A DNA stretch of 64,000 bases from Clostridiales bacterium (GCA_022508445.1 JAFLVG010000003.1:124001-188000); one strand, 5' to 3'; positions 35,685-44,345 are shown, numbered from the stretch's first letter. Notes: generated by a model from the letters alone, not told the origin. Numbers and translations are program-made.

Positions 35685-35730
35685 GATTTACTCCTTGTGC
35701 TCTTCCACGCGGAATTCCGCGTCTGCCCTC

Positions 35731-35991
35731 TTATTTAGCTTTCTCGACGATCGCGTTTACGCGCCAGCACTTGTCCTTGGAAATCGGTCTTGTTTCTACG
35801 ATCTCCACTCTGTCGCCTATTCCGCACTCGTTGTTCTCGTCGTGCGCTTTGTAACGCTTGGTGCGCGTAACCGTCTTTTTGTAAAGCGGATGCTTGTACT
35901 TCTCGACGACGGAAACAACGACCGTCTTATCCATCTTGTCGGAAACGACTACGCCTTCGCGCGTCTTTCTTTCGTTGCGTTCGGTAGCCAT
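35731..35991 (-). CDS. rpsQ: Small ribosomal subunit protein uS17
   Basis: An OB-fold protein of 86 residues with [18 protein letters not shown] and [20 protein letters not shown]. It meets rpmC with a 1-bp overlap. Confidence 0.98.
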   Translation of the reverse strand: MATERNERKTREGVVVSDKMDKTVVVSVVEKYKHPLYKKTVTRTKRYKAHDENNECGIGDRVEIVETRPISKDKCWRVNAIVEKAK

Positions 35992-36197
35992 TACTTCGCC
36001 TCCTTGTTCGCGCGTAACTCACGCTCTCTGATGACCGTCTTTACGCGCGCTATGTCGCGGCGCACGTTCTGTATTTGCAGGGGATTGGCAAGCTGACCGG
36101 TCGCATGCGAGAACCGAAGGTTGAAAAGCTCGGTTTTAAGCGACTCTAATTTTTGCTGCAATTCGTCATCCCTTAATTCGTGTACTTTCTCTTTCAT
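35991..36197 (-). CDS. rpmC: Large ribosomal subunit protein uL29
   Basis: A two-helix hairpin protein of 68 residues containing [20 protein letters not shown] and [14 protein letters not shown]. Overlaps rplP and rpsQ by one base each. Confidence 0.98.
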   Translation of the reverse strand: MKEKVHELRDDELQQKLESLKTELFNLRFSHATGQLANPLQIQNVRRDIARVKTVIRERELRANKEAK

Positions 36198-36682
36198 TAT
36201 TCAACCTCCTTGACTTCGGTTGCCGCCTCGGTAGCCGCCTCTACTGCGGTTTCCTCGTCATCGGTATACCCGGGCTCGCCCTTCTTGGCGATTTTGCAGC
36301 GCACGGGAAGTTTGTACGACGCAAGGCGAAGCGCCTCTCTCGCGATCGGCTCTGCCACGCCGGCCATTTCGAACATGACCGTGCCGGGCTTGACCACCGC
36401 CGCCCAGTATTCGGGCGCGCCTTTACCGCTACCCATACGGGTGTCGGCAGGCTTTTTGGAGTACGGCTTGTGCGGGAATATGCAAATCCACACTTTACCG
36501 CCACGCTTGGTGTAACGCGTCATTGCGACACGCGCGGCCTCTATTTGGTTGGAAGTTATTCTGCCGGGATCCTCGCTGACGAGGGCGAACTCGCCGTAGG
36601 CAATTTTGTTGCCGCGAGTAGCCTTACCCTTCATTCTGCCGCGTTGGACTCTGCGGTGCTTTACTTTGTTGGGACTTAACAT
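36197..36682 (-). CDS. rplP: Large ribosomal subunit protein uL16
   Basis: The start at 36682 gives [19 protein letters not shown], the uL16 N-terminus, and overlaps the rpsC stop codon as TAATG. The core includes [17 protein letters not shown]. The last 20 residues are acidic and Ala/Thr-rich ([13 protein letters not shown]-like), beyond the usual end near residue 137-140. 161 residues. Confidence 0.97.
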   Translation of the reverse strand: MLSPNKVKHRRVQRGRMKGKATRGNKIAYGEFALVSEDPGRITSNQIEAARVAMTRYTKRGGKVWICIFPHKPYSKKPADTRMGSGKGAPEYWAAVVKPGTVMFEMAGVAEPIAREALRLASYKLPVRCKIAKKGEPGYTDDEETAVEAATEAATEVKEVE

Positions 36683-37359
36683 TATTCGCCCTCCTTGAAT
36701 TCGGCGGCAGGAGCGGCTTTTTGCGTTGCGCTCAAAACGTCGCCTTTGTAAATCCACACCTTAACGCCGAGGACGCCGAACGTGGTACGCGCAACCGTGT
36801 ATCCGTAGTCGATGTCCGCTCTGAGCGTTTGCAGGGGGATGGAGCCTTCTTGGTAATGCTCGGCGCGCGCAATTTCCGCGCCGTCAAGTCGGCCGCCGAC
36901 CATGACCTTGACGCCCTTCGCGCCTGCGTGCATGGCTTTGCTCATCGCCTGCTTCATCGTGCGGCGGAAGAATGCGCGCTTTTCGAGCTGAGCGGCAATG
37001 CTCTCCGCGAGGAGCTTGGCGTTGAGATCGGGGTGCTTGACTTCGATGATGTTGACGTAAATCTTTTTATCGCCGACGAGCTTTTCCAGGTTCTTTTTAA
37101 GTTCGTCGATGCCGACATGCTTTTGACCGATTATCTTGCCGGGGAACTGTGCGTGGATGTACACCTGCACCTTGCCCTGCGGACGCTCGATAACGACCTT
37201 GGAAATGCCGCAAGACTTGTACTTATTCTCGATATGCTCGCGTATCTTGTGGTCCTCAATGAGATAAGAAGCAAACTCTTGCTTGCTCGCATACCATTGG
37301 GAATTCCATTTTTCGATGACGCCGACGCGCAAACCGTGGGGATTGACTTTCTGACCCAT
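36682..37359 (-). CDS. rpsC: Small ribosomal subunit protein uS3
   Basis: Starts [15 protein letters not shown] and holds a KH domain ([20 protein letters not shown]). The C-terminal domain shows [21 protein letters not shown] and [11 protein letters not shown]. 225 residues. Confidence 0.98.
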   Translation of the reverse strand: MGQKVNPHGLRVGVIEKWNSQWYASKQEFASYLIEDHKIREHIENKYKSCGISKVVIERPQGKVQVYIHAQFPGKIIGQKHVGIDELKKNLEKLVGDKKIYVNIIEVKHPDLNAKLLAESIAAQLEKRAFFRRTMKQAMSKAMHAGAKGVKVMVGGRLDGAEIARAEHYQEGSIPLQTLRADIDYGYTVARTTFGVLGVKVWIYKGDVLSATQKAAPAAEFKEGE

Positions 37360-37361
37360 GA

Positions 37362-37754
37362 TTATTTGTCCTCCTTCGTGTCGAGAATGACGGTGATGTG
37401 GCTGGTGCGCTTCAAGATGTGATGCGCTCTGCCCTTGCTGACAGGCTGATAGCGTTTGAGCGTGGGACCTGCGTCCGCATACGCTTCCGCCACAATCAAA
37501 TCGTCAACCGACAAGCCTTTGTTATGCTCGGCGTTCGCCGCGGCGGAATTGAGAACCTTGAAAACCTGTTCGCATGCCGCTTTGGGCGTGGCTTGGAGTA
37601 TAGCCATGGCTTCGGTAACCGAACGACCGCGGATAAGCGCAAGCACGATTCTCACCTTGTCGGGAGAAATCCGAACGTGCTTTGCCGTCGCAAACGGACG
37701 TTTTTCGCGCCGCTCTTCCACTCTTGCGGCTTTTTCTTTCATTCTTGTCGCCAT
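37362..37754 (-). CDS. rplV: Large ribosomal subunit protein uL22
   Basis: AKHVRISPDKVRIVLALIRG and the C-terminal GRAHHILKRTSHITVIL are family signatures. The tip loop lies near the exit tunnel in known ribosomes. A basic N-terminal extension of about 18 residues is present. 130 residues. Confidence 0.98.
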   Translation of the reverse strand: MATRMKEKAARVEERREKRPFATAKHVRISPDKVRIVLALIRGRSVTEAMAILQATPKAACEQVFKVLNSAAANAEHNKGLSVDDLIVAEAYADAGPTLKRYQPVSKGRAHHILKRTSHITVILDTKEDK

Positions 37755-37765
37755 ACTCTAACTCC

Positions 37766-38044
37766 TTATCTGCCCTTGGTCGTCTTTTCTCCGGCGTGGC
37801 CGAGGAAGGTGCGCGTGGGCGCGAACTCGCCCAGCTTGTGTCCGACCATATCGGTCGTTACGTAAACCGGCACAAACTTCTTTCCGTTGTGTACGGCAAA
37901 CGTGAGTCCTACAAACTGCGGAAATATAGTGGAAGCGCGCGACCACGTTTTGATGGGACGCTTGTCTGCGACTTCCGCCATCGCCTCGGCTTTTTTCATA
38001 AGCTTGGCGTCAACATAGTAACCTTTTTTTGTCGATCTTGACAT
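37766..38044 (-). CDS. rpsS: Small ribosomal subunit protein uS19
   Basis: [32 protein letters not shown] and [16 protein letters not shown] are diagnostic. 92 residues. Confidence 0.98.
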   Translation of the reverse strand: MSRSTKKGYYVDAKLMKKAEAMAEVADKRPIKTWSRASTIFPQFVGLTFAVHNGKKFVPVYVTTDMVGHKLGEFAPTRTFLGHAGEKTTKGR

Positions 38045-38057
38045 ATCTTAAAGCTCC

Positions 38058-38885
38058 TTAATTTATGCGCTTGACAATGAACTTGTCGGACGCCTTGTGC
38101 TTGGATCTCGTCTTCTTACCGAGCGTCGGCTTGCCCCACGGCGATACCGGACTCGGTCTGCCTATCGGGCTCTTGCCTTCGCCGCCGCCGTGCGGGTGGT
38201 CGCAAGGGTTCATGACTACGCCGCGGACTGTCGGCTTGACGCCCATGTGGCGCTTTCTTCCGGCCTTGCCCAAGGATACAAGCTCGTGATCGAGGTTGCC
38301 CACTTGACCGACGGTCGCTTTGCAGCGTTGAAGCACCATTCTCATTTCGCCGGACGGAAGCCGCAGCGTCGCGTACTTACCTTCTTTTGCCATGAGCTGT
38401 GCCGCCGCACCTGCCGTTCTCGCCATCTGGCCGCCTCTGCCCGGAAGCATCTCGATATTGTGAACAAGCGTACCTACGGGGATGTTCGCAAGCGGCAAGC
38501 AGTTGCCCGCTTTGATGTCCGCGCTTTCGCCCGAAATAACGGTGTCGCCCTTTTGCAGGCCGAGCGGTGCAAGGATGTACCGTTTTTCGCCGTCCGCATA
38601 GTTGAGGAGGGCTATGAACGCCGTGCGGTTGGGATCGTACTCGACTGTCGCGACCTTAGCGGGAATGTTGTCCTTATTGCGCTTAAAGTCGATGACGCGA
38701 TACTTCTGACGGTTGCCGCCGCCGATGTGACGAACGGTTATCTTGCCGGTGAAGTTGCGTCCGCCCTTGCGGTTTTGCTCTTTCAGTAACGGTTTATACG
38801 GCTTGTCGCCCGTAAGCTCCGGAGCGGCGATGACTGTTTTGAACCGCGTACCCGGCGTAATAGGTTTATATCTCTTAATAGCCAT
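38058..38885 (-). CDS. rplB: Large ribosomal subunit protein uL2
   Basis: [18 protein letters not shown], the central [20 protein letters not shown] and the peptidyl-transferase-near [14 protein letters not shown] are all intact. 275 residues, the standard length. Confidence 0.99.
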   Translation of the reverse strand: MAIKRYKPITPGTRFKTVIAAPELTGDKPYKPLLKEQNRKGGRNFTGKITVRHIGGGNRQKYRVIDFKRNKDNIPAKVATVEYDPNRTAFIALLNYADGEKRYILAPLGLQKGDTVISGESADIKAGNCLPLANIPVGTLVHNIEMLPGRGGQMARTAGAAAQLMAKEGKYATLRLPSGEMRMVLQRCKATVGQVGNLDHELVSLGKAGRKRHMGVKPTVRGVVMNPCDHPHGGGEGKSPIGRPSPVSPWGKPTLGKKTRSKHKASDKFIVKRIN

Positions 38886-38900
38886 TTTGTTTCTCCTTAA

Positions 38901-39191
38901 TTAGGACAACGTTTCAAAGAACGGAATCGCTTTGGATCCGGCGTCCAGCGTGACATACGCTTTCTTGCCCTTGGACGTGTAACCGCCCGTTCTGCCTTGA
39001 CGTTTGTATTTGCCGCGAACGTTTACGATATTGACCGATTCGACCTTGACGTCGAACACGTTCTCGACCGCCGCCTTGATCTGTCCCTTGTCTGCTCTCG
39101 GATCGACCATGAACGCGTAACGCTTGGCGTTGACTCCGTCGTTTGATTTTTCCGTCAGTACCGGACGAATGATGATGTCGTGTGCTGTCAT
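38901..39191 (-). CDS. rplW: Large ribosomal subunit protein uL23
   Basis: DIIIRPVLTEKSNDGVN and the VENVFDVKVESVNIVNVRGK core fit uL23, a docking site for SRP and trigger factor at the tunnel exit. 96 residues; 1-bp overlap with rplD. Confidence 0.98.
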   Translation of the reverse strand: MTAHDIIIRPVLTEKSNDGVNAKRYAFMVDPRADKGQIKAAVENVFDVKVESVNIVNVRGKYKRQGRTGGYTSKGKKAYVTLDAGSKAIPFFETLS

Positions 39192-39832
39192 TATTCCGCC
39201 GCGACCTCCTTAGCCGTGTATTTGCTCTCTATCGCCTTGATAGCGTCAACGGTCGTGAGCATGACCGCATTTGCAACAATGTCGTAAACTCCGAGCTGTT
39301 CGCTTGCCGCAGTGCGCACCGTTTGGATATTGCGCGAAGCGCGAAGCGCATTCTCGCTGCCGTCGGGAAGAACGACAAGAACGCGGCTTTCTATTTTAAG
39401 CGCTTTGAGCACCGCCGCCATGTTCTTGGTCTTGGGCTCGATGTCGAGCTTGTCGAGAACGATGAGATTTCCGTCCGAAAGTTTGGCGGAAAGCGCGCTC
39501 GTGATCGCGTTTATACGAACGAGCTTGTTGACTTTTTTGCGGAACGAACGGGGCTTAGGCGCAAAAACCACACCGCCGCCCTTCCATTGCGGCGCGCGGA
39601 TAGAGCCTTGACGCGCATTGCCCGTGCCCTTTTGGCGCCACGGTTTTCTGCCGCCGCCCGTCACTTCCGTGCGGGTAAGAGTGCTTTTCGTGCCTTGACG
39701 CGCGTTCGCCATTTGCGCAACGACCGCTTGATGTATAACGGCCTCGTTGTACTCGACGCCGAATACGCTGTCGTCAAGCTCCATAGTTCCGGCAGAACTG
39801 CCGTCTTGTTTATATATCTTAATGGTAGGCAT
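39191..39832 (-). CDS. rplD: Large ribosomal subunit protein uL4
   Basis: The uL4 signature RQGTKSTLTRTEVTGGGRKPW-like region with GTGNARQGSIRAPQWKGGG is intact. 213 residues. In gamma-proteobacteria uL4 represses the S10 operon; a hairpin directly upstream of this gene (39861-39896) is therefore of note, though regulation here is unproven. Confidence 0.98.
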   Translation of the reverse strand: MPTIKIYKQDGSSAGTMELDDSVFGVEYNEAVIHQAVVAQMANARQGTKSTLTRTEVTGGGRKPWRQKGTGNARQGSIRAPQWKGGGVVFAPKPRSFRKKVNKLVRINAITSALSAKLSDGNLIVLDKLDIEPKTKNMAAVLKALKIESRVLVVLPDGSENALRASRNIQTVRTAASEQLGVYDIVANAVMLTTVDAIKAIESKYTAKEVAAE

Positions 39833-39860
39833 GTTATCTCCTTGAAATCGGTTTTAAGTC

Positions 39861-39896
39861 GTTCGGCCGCGGTGGGTTTACCGCTCCGCCCCGAAC
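39861..39896 (-). promoter_or_regulatory. Two-part hairpin in the rplC-rplD gap
   Basis: Outer arms GTTCGG/CCGAAC (39861-39866, 39891-39896) enclose inner arms GCGGT/ACCGC (39869-39873, 39880-39884). It fills most of the 79-bp gap, the longest between neighbours in the S10 half of the cluster, and ends about 30 bp before the rplD start. Confidence 0.4.
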
Positions 39897-39911
39897 AAGC
39901 TGTTTCCCGTC

Positions 39912-40541
39912 TTATTTGACCGTTTCTCTTACGGTAACCAAACCGCCCTTCGGGCCGGGGACTGCGCCGCGTATCAAAAGCACGTTGCGGGACTTGTCCA
40001 CCTTTACAACTTTGAGGTTCTGAATGGTGACGTTCTCGTGACCGTACTGACCGGGCATCTTCAAATTCTTGATACGACGCGACGGGTTGGAGTTAGCACC
40101 CGTAGAGCCGACGCTGCGGTGCACGGGACCGGTACCGTGCGTCATTTTGAGGCGGTGGTGGTTCCAACGCTTGATAACGCCGGTGAAACCGCGGCCTTTC
40201 GTGACGCCCGAAACGTCGACCATGTCGCCGTCGCCGAAAATCGTGCAATCGATAACCTTGCCGACCTCATACGATTCCGCGTCGTCGAAGCGGAACTCGC
40301 GAAGGTAGCGCGCAGGCTTTACTTTCGCTTTCTTGAACAATCCGGCTTCGGGCTTGTTGAGCTTGCCCTCTTTGATTTCTTCGTAAGCGCAAACGACAGC
40401 GCTGTATCCGTTGCGTTCAACGGTGCGCGTGTCTACTACGGTCATAGGACCGCATTGGACGACCGTTACCGGTACGGCAACGTCGTTCTCTCCGAAAATT
40501 TGCGTCATGCCGAGCTTTTTGCCTAATATAGCTTTCTTCAT
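39912..40541 (-). CDS. rplC: Large ribosomal subunit protein uL3
   Basis: Starts MKKAILGKKLGMTQIFGE and contains VTKGRGFTGVIKRWNHHR and HGTGPVHRSVGSTGAN, all conserved in uL3. 209 residues. Confidence 0.98.
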   Translation of the reverse strand: MKKAILGKKLGMTQIFGENDVAVPVTVVQCGPMTVVDTRTVERNGYSAVVCAYEEIKEGKLNKPEAGLFKKAKVKPARYLREFRFDDAESYEVGKVIDCTIFGDGDMVDVSGVTKGRGFTGVIKRWNHHRLKMTHGTGPVHRSVGSTGANSNPSRRIKNLKMPGQYGHENVTIQNLKVVKVDKSRNVLLIRGAVPGPKGGLVTVRETVK

Positions 40542-40556
40542 GATAGGCTCCTTTTC

Positions 40557-40865
40557 TTACAGCTTGATCTTGATGTCGACGCCGGCGGGCAGATCGAGCC
40601 GCATGAGCGAGTCGACCGTCTTGCCGGACGGACTGTAAATATCGATAAGACGCGAATAGGTGCGAAGCTCGAACTGTTCGCGCGAATCCTTATGCTTGTG
40701 AACCGAGCGCAGTATCGTGACAACCTCTTTCTGCGTGGGAAGAGGAATGGGACCGCACACCTTCGAGCCCGTCTGCTTGGCGGCGTCTACGATGCGTTGT
40801 GCGGAACTGTCCACGAGTTCGTGGTCATACGCTCTCAACTTGATTCTGATCTTTTGGCTAGACAT
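40557..40865 (-). CDS. rpsJ: Small ribosomal subunit protein uS10
   Basis: [20 protein letters not shown] and [20 protein letters not shown] identify uS10 (NusE), which also serves in transcription antitermination. 102 residues. First gene of the superoperon, with an AAGGAG site. Confidence 0.98.
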   Translation of the reverse strand: MSSQKIRIKLRAYDHELVDSSAQRIVDAAKQTGSKVCGPIPLPTQKEVVTILRSVHKHKDSREQFELRTYSRLIDIYSPSGKTVDSLMRLDLPAGVDIKIKL

Positions 40866-41010
40866 ATGTTTCTCCTTGTGTCCACCCGCCGCTCCAACCC
40901 CAACATATTGGGGCTTTCACGCGCTCGGGCGTGCCATTTTGTGCGAATTTTTTTCGGGGCGTTTCGGCCCCGTTTTTTCGTCACAAAAATCACCACGCTT
41001 TTAGCGCAGC
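40866..41010 (-). promoter_or_regulatory. Structured 5' leader of the S10 superoperon
   Basis: The leader of about 145 nt holds three hairpins on the minus-strand RNA: CGGGGC/GCCCCG near 40957-40974, CACGC/GCGTG near 40920-40935 and CCCCAA/TTGGGG near 40900-40915. None is followed by a U-run in the direction of transcription, so simple attenuation is not obvious. An autogenous ribosomal-protein site is possible. Confidence 0.45.
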
Positions 41011-41016
41011 CTAAAC

Positions 41017-41045
41017 ATTATAACCTATACCTTTACCGTTGTCAA
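41017..41045 (-). promoter_or_regulatory. Promoter of the S10-spc-alpha superoperon
   Basis: Minus-strand TTGACA (41040-41045), 17-bp spacer, TATAAT (41017-41022), a full-consensus promoter as expected for ribosomal genes. Confidence 0.93.
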
Positions 41046-41184
41046 CTGTTTTTCGGTATCTTTTCAAAATTTTTATAAGGAAATTTTCGCCGTGCGCTAT
41101 ATCGTGCGCTATATATAATATAAGGATAAAATATTACGGTGCGCGAGCTTGGCGGTGTGCGAGCTTGTCGCTTCGACAAATCGA

Positions 41185-41250
41185 TCGAACGCGTTGCTCG
41201 GAATGACAAATAAAAAATGCCTTGATTTCTCCGCTTCGCTCGGAATAACC
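41185..41250. repeat. Pair of REP-like repeats in a gene-free stretch
   Basis: Two inverted-type copies, GTTGCTCGGAATGACAAA and GATTTCTCCGCTTCGCTCGG, lie side by side. The rest of 41046-41411 has no gene. It contains a small duplication (CGTGCGCTATAT twice near 41091-41114) and a near-repeat around 41140-41172 (TGCGCGAGCTTG and TGTGCGAGCTTG). Confidence 0.5.
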
Positions 41251-41411
41251 GAAAGATAATCCGTATCCCATTATCCCGAGCGCGATTGGGAGATGAGGAA
41301 AAAGGCACAACGCGCCGCTTTTTACTTCCTTCGTTAAATTTCCTACTTTCTTACACTCATTTTTAAATGCAGTAAAATAACAATAAAATATATTCGGTAA
41401 AAGCGATTGAT

Positions 41412-41900
41412 TTAATTAAACGGTTTAACTTCTGCTCCGTCACACAATATTTCAAACAAACACCGGTTTTCTTGTGTGCCTGTAAAGTAAACAAGCTCCA
41501 TGCGAACAACCAATTTTTGCGAATTTTGCGTGCAATCCAGACTGATAATATGCAAATCTTTACATTTTTTGGGAATTTCTGTATTTTTTGCATTTATGAA
41601 ATATATGTTGAATTTTCTATATCCGGCTTTAAATTCGGTTGTAGTGCCGTTAAAATCAATTTGCATAATTATACAGTTTTTACCGTATTTTTCATTACAA
41701 ACAGCTTGTACGATTTTAGCGTCATGAAACCGAGCTATCAGCAAAAATCGTATTCCGGCACTATTTATACAATAAGACGGCAAACAGACGTTTTCGTCTG
41801 ATTCAAGTTTGATTCTGTCCGATATATACGTCTTATTAAAAAAGCTGTCTTTTGATAATTCCGATTCCAGAATATTTTTCATTGATAGGTTTGATGTCAT
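41412..41900 (-). CDS. Hypothetical protein (162 residues)
   Basis: Not recognised. It is an AT-rich gene unlike its ribosomal neighbours, with mixed alpha/beta composition, several Cys and no signal peptide or membrane helix. A start 18 bp inside (MKNILESEL) is also possible. It is the last of three same-strand genes separated by about 50-65 bp (41412-42854), probably one transcript from the promoter at 42886-42915. The size and context are those of accessory-cargo genes; no function can be given. Confidence 0.6.
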   Translation of the reverse strand: MTSNLSMKNILESELSKDSFFNKTYISDRIKLESDENVCLPSYCINSAGIRFLLIARFHDAKIVQAVCNEKYGKNCIIMQIDFNGTTTEFKAGYRKFNIYFINAKNTEIPKKCKDLHIISLDCTQNSQKLVVRMELVYFTGTQENRCLFEILCDGAEVKPFN

Positions 41901-41963
41901 ATTGTTTCCTTTCGATCTAAAAACGCGTTAACAGACGTTTTTAAATTGAATTTTTATTTTACA

Positions 41964-42473
41964 TTATGCCAATTCAAAATCTGCTATTTTACGGTTTTTC
42001 TTTAAGAATTTGATTGTTATCCAATCGAAACCTATTGATTTTGCTTTTTCAAAATCGAGATATGTTCCGTCGATCAGTTTAATTTCGTTTTTATCATTAA
42101 ACTCGTACTCTTCTTTTTCTTCATCATAATCAATGCCATAGCCAAATGTAACGGCAATCTTTCCTTTCCGATAATCATATAGTTCTAAATCACGTTTGCA
42201 ATCCGCAACTGATTCATTACAGAACATTGCATTATATCCGTGCTTTAATCCGTCAAAAACTACAAACTTCTCTTGCGTTAAATGGTCTTTTGCAACAATC
42301 AAGCAAGGCAATTCACCGTCGCAAATATACGGCGCTCTTCCGACAGATACCAATCCACCGTAATAATATATTTCTAATTCTGTGTTCCCCGCAGATGAAA
42401 TCAACACGCCCTTTGTTTTGTCTTTTTTTTCCTTGATATCGGTAAGATGATTTTTCAAGTAAAAAGGTATCAT
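41964..42473 (-). CDS. Hypothetical protein (169 residues)
   Basis: Not recognised. The sequence is soluble and acidic, with a repeated GYG/YDYRKGK region and a C-terminal acidic segment (YDEEKEEYEF) followed by a Lys-rich end. Composition is AT-rich. It lies between two other small genes on the same strand. Such proteins sometimes serve as immunity partners, but nothing here proves it. Confidence 0.62.
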   Translation of the reverse strand: MIPFYLKNHLTDIKEKKDKTKGVLISSAGNTELEIYYYGGLVSVGRAPYICDGELPCLIVAKDHLTQEKFVVFDGLKHGYNAMFCNESVADCKRDLELYDYRKGKIAVTFGYGIDYDEEKEEYEFNDKNEIKLIDGTYLDFEKAKSIGFDWITIKFLKKNRKIADFELA

Positions 42474-42521
42474 GACATTTCTCCCGAAATTGAAATATAT
42501 AAGTAAATCATCAAAATTTAG

Positions 42522-42854
42522 CTATGCTTTCGCTTCTTCTGTCGTTGCTTCTACCTTAAAAATGACCGGGCGCAAGCCGTCGTTGCAACAGCAAATTGCT
42601 ACACCTTTTTCCTTTATCCAATCTCCGTAATAAAACAGTCCGTTTTGCGCTCCGTGCGCCAAAGCAAAAGCGTACTGATAGATTGCTTTCCATGCTTCGT
42701 CGCATAATCCGTCGGGTTTCGCATAATCGGCATAGAACACCTGTCCCTCTTTATGGAAAGGGCAGGTTGTCAATCCCTCAACTCCGTATTGTTCCGCCAA
42801 TTCTTTATTTAGTGTTGTTTTTAAAACGGTTATTTTTACTTTGTTCATTTTCAA
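42522..42854 (-). CDS. TIGR04076-like small protein
   Basis: The order of a KVKITVLK start, a CPFHKEGQVF block and a DEAWKAIYQY segment fits the TIGR04076 family of about 100 residues, which is found in many anaerobes and has no assigned biochemical role. Four cysteines (CPF, LCDEAW, CCC) may bind metal. It is first in the three-gene group and has an AGGAGG-like site (GCGGAGG) upstream of the ATG. Confidence 0.75.
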   Translation of the reverse strand: MKMNKVKITVLKTTLNKELAEQYGVEGLTTCPFHKEGQVFYADYAKPDGLCDEAWKAIYQYAFALAHGAQNGLFYYGDWIKEKGVAICCCNDGLRPVIFKVEATTEEAKA

Positions 42855-42885
42855 AACCTCCGCTTATTTACTGTTTCACATAATC

Positions 42886-42915
42886 ATTATAGCATATTTC
42901 GGGGCTAAATTACAA
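42886..42915 (-). promoter_or_regulatory. Promoter of the small accessory gene group
   Basis: Minus-strand TTGTAA (42910-42915), 18-bp spacer, extended -10 TGcTATAAT (core 42886-42891). Between 42916 and 43140 there is only a short hairpin (CGTGGC/GCCACG at 42990-43006) and no gene. Confidence 0.6.
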
Positions 42916-43140
42916 GCGAGTGCAGTATAGCCTTATCTCGCTATGCTATAAGTAATTTTGTTTTTCCGCATGACGAGGGTAAAATTAAAAACGTGGCTCT
43001 ATGCCACGGCTAATTATCTTAACATGCTCTTTTTAATTTCTATTATGACAAAACACTTTTGTCATTCCGTACAAGCAAAGTGCTGTGAAGCATCCTAATA
43101 TCTTTTAGTCGAGCCGCGCACAAATATTTTTCCGAAAATC

Positions 43141-43172
43141 AAAAAACCGAGTGTTTAGAATTTTCTCGGTTT
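43141..43172 (-). terminator. Terminator after the 57-residue protein gene
   Basis: AAACCGAG/CTCGGTTT (43144-43151, 43165-43172) is followed on the minus strand by a run of six T. It lies 45 bp after the stop codon. Confidence 0.7.
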
Positions 43173-43216
43173 CTTGATTGCGTAAAAATTAAGATTGAAA
43201 TGTAGTTCTGAGCTTA

Positions 43217-43390
43217 TTATTTGACCGAAGTCGTTTTCTTGCTCTGCGTGCGTGTGGACTTATTCGAAGTAGTTTTGCTCGAAGTGGTCTTGCTAGAAGC
43301 GTTCGCTTGCGTAGACGTACCCGACTTCTTCGATCCGCAGCAACGTGCGCCGCTCTTCTTGGGCGTAGCAGTGTTTTTCGTGTTAGCCAT
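43217..43390 (-). CDS. Small Ser/Thr/Lys-rich protein (57 residues)
   Basis: An unlisted short gene with ATG at 43390, a GGGGGAG ribosome site 5 bp before it, and a terminator just after it. The product starts MANTKNTATPKKSGARCCGS and continues with Ser-Lys-Thr-Thr repeats (SSKTTSSKTTSNK). It is very basic with one Cys-Cys pair. The signals on both sides argue that it is real. Function unknown; the composition resembles small nucleic-acid-binding or histone-H1-like tails. Confidence 0.6.
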   Translation of the reverse strand: MANTKNTATPKKSGARCCGSKKSGTSTQANASSKTTSSKTTSNKSTRTQSKKTTSVK

Positions 43391-43499
43391 TTTTCTCCCC
43401 CTTTAAATTTATCTTACGCAAGTATAGTGTGTGATGTTGTTGCGGCGTTTATACACCTTCAACCGCATTTTTGTTTTTTTACAGCGCTTATATGTTGCG

Positions 43500-43616
43500 T
43501 GCGCCGAAATTTCGGTTTTATTCTCCATGTTAAAAATCTTGATTTACTAAACCGTCGGTTTAGTAATACGGTAGGGTATACGAAAATTACCCTTCCCCAT
43601 GAAAAATTCCGAGAGA
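43500..43616 (+). repeat. Dispersed hairpin repeat, copy 1
   Basis: Contains AATCTTGATTTACTAAACCG, the perfect palindrome ACTAAACCGtCGGTTTAGT (43546-43564) and GGTAGGGTATaCGAAAA, ending near TTCCGAGAG. Copy 2 at 43805-43925 runs in the same direction; copy 3 at 54806-54880 is inverted. Apparent short reading frames here merely reflect the repeat. No gene lies in 43391-43971. Confidence 0.85.
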
Positions 43617-43804
43617 TTGTGCGGCTTATTTGCGGAATAAGCAAGAACGAAGTCTTTGGAGAGCAAGCCAACGTTCGGATCGTCGAAGTATTTGTTTACA
43701 AAACTTTTTCTTTATGTACCGCGAAAGAGATTTCGTTCTTTTTGCTCACGATTAGCAACTCATGACATATAGCCGCGGACGGCTTACTTTCAGCGCGTTT
43801 TTGT

Positions 43805-43925
43805 CGCCGACGAAAATTCAGCCGCAATAAAGAATTTTTGCAAAATCTTGATTTACTAAACCGTCGGTTTAGTGCAGCGGTAGGGTATGCGAAAACTTCC
43901 CTCCTACATGTAAAATTCCGAGAGA
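43805..43925 (+). repeat. Dispersed hairpin repeat, copy 2
   Basis: Matches copy 1 over about 120 bp with scattered differences. The palindrome at 43855-43873 is unchanged while the spacer around it varies (GTAATACGG against GTGCAGCGG), which suggests the stem is under constraint. Confidence 0.85.
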
Positions 43926-43971
43926 AACCGCCTAAATGACGCGCAAAACAAAGCCATTTTTCGGTGCGCAC

Positions 43972-44117
43972 AAAAAAAGCGGTGCTTTTGTGTCGCACCG
44001 CTACCGATTGCATGACTGCCATGCTCCGTTCTTTTTTGTTACACTCCCTTTCTGCGGCGGTTAACCCGGATCCCTCGACTGCTCTCGTGAAGATGGAAAA
44101 ATAGCTTTTCTTGACTA
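43972..44117 (-). ncRNA. Candidate small RNA with intrinsic terminator
   Basis: A possible minus-strand promoter (TTGGGG 44148-44153, 18-bp spacer, GATAAT 44124-44129) precedes about 145 nt without a convincing reading frame. These end in a strong terminator: AGCGGTGC/GCACCGCT (43978-43985, 43995-44002) followed by seven U. Internal pairing such as GCATG/CATGC and GGTTAACC is visible. It does not match a known RNA that I recognise (not 6S, SRP or tmRNA by eye). It could instead be the distal end of an unseen transcript from the PLD gene upstream. Confidence 0.35.
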
Positions 44118-44158
44118 CTATGCATTATCAACAATTATTCGGCATAACCCCAACCGCC

Positions 44159-44240
44159 CGTCATTTCGGCCGAAGTGCGCGGCTTTACCCTCTCCCATCA
44201 TTTCGACCGCAGCGAGCGTTACGGAGAAATCCGTGCGCAG
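44159..44240. repeat. REP-like repeats in the gap before the PLD gene
   Basis: Two CATTTCG-type copies, GTCATTTCGGCCGAAGTGCG and CATTTCGACCGCAGCGAGCG, the second followed by GAGAAATCC. The remainder of 44241-44345 has no gene. Confidence 0.5.
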
Positions 44241-44345
44241 GCCGCTCATAGGCGCCCCTAATAAGACCTACGCGTTGAGGTGGGGGCTGATATAATCGCA
44301 TTACTGTTTTTGCGGCTGAACCGCGACGCCCTGATCTTATCTCTT

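Noticed and set aside
40957-40974. Hairpin in the S10 leader considered as an attenuator
   Set aside because: Its T-run lies on the plus strand; on the transcribed strand it is followed by A residues, so it would not terminate the operon.
43307-43765. Plus-strand 152-codon frame
   Set aside because: It overlaps the 57-residue gene on the other strand and the repeat; composition is not protein-like.
43696-44022. Minus-strand 108-codon frame sharing a motif with another frame at 43459-43671
   Set aside because: The shared peptide (NRRFSKSRF) is just the translation of the dispersed DNA repeat; the frame starts inside the candidate sRNA terminator region.
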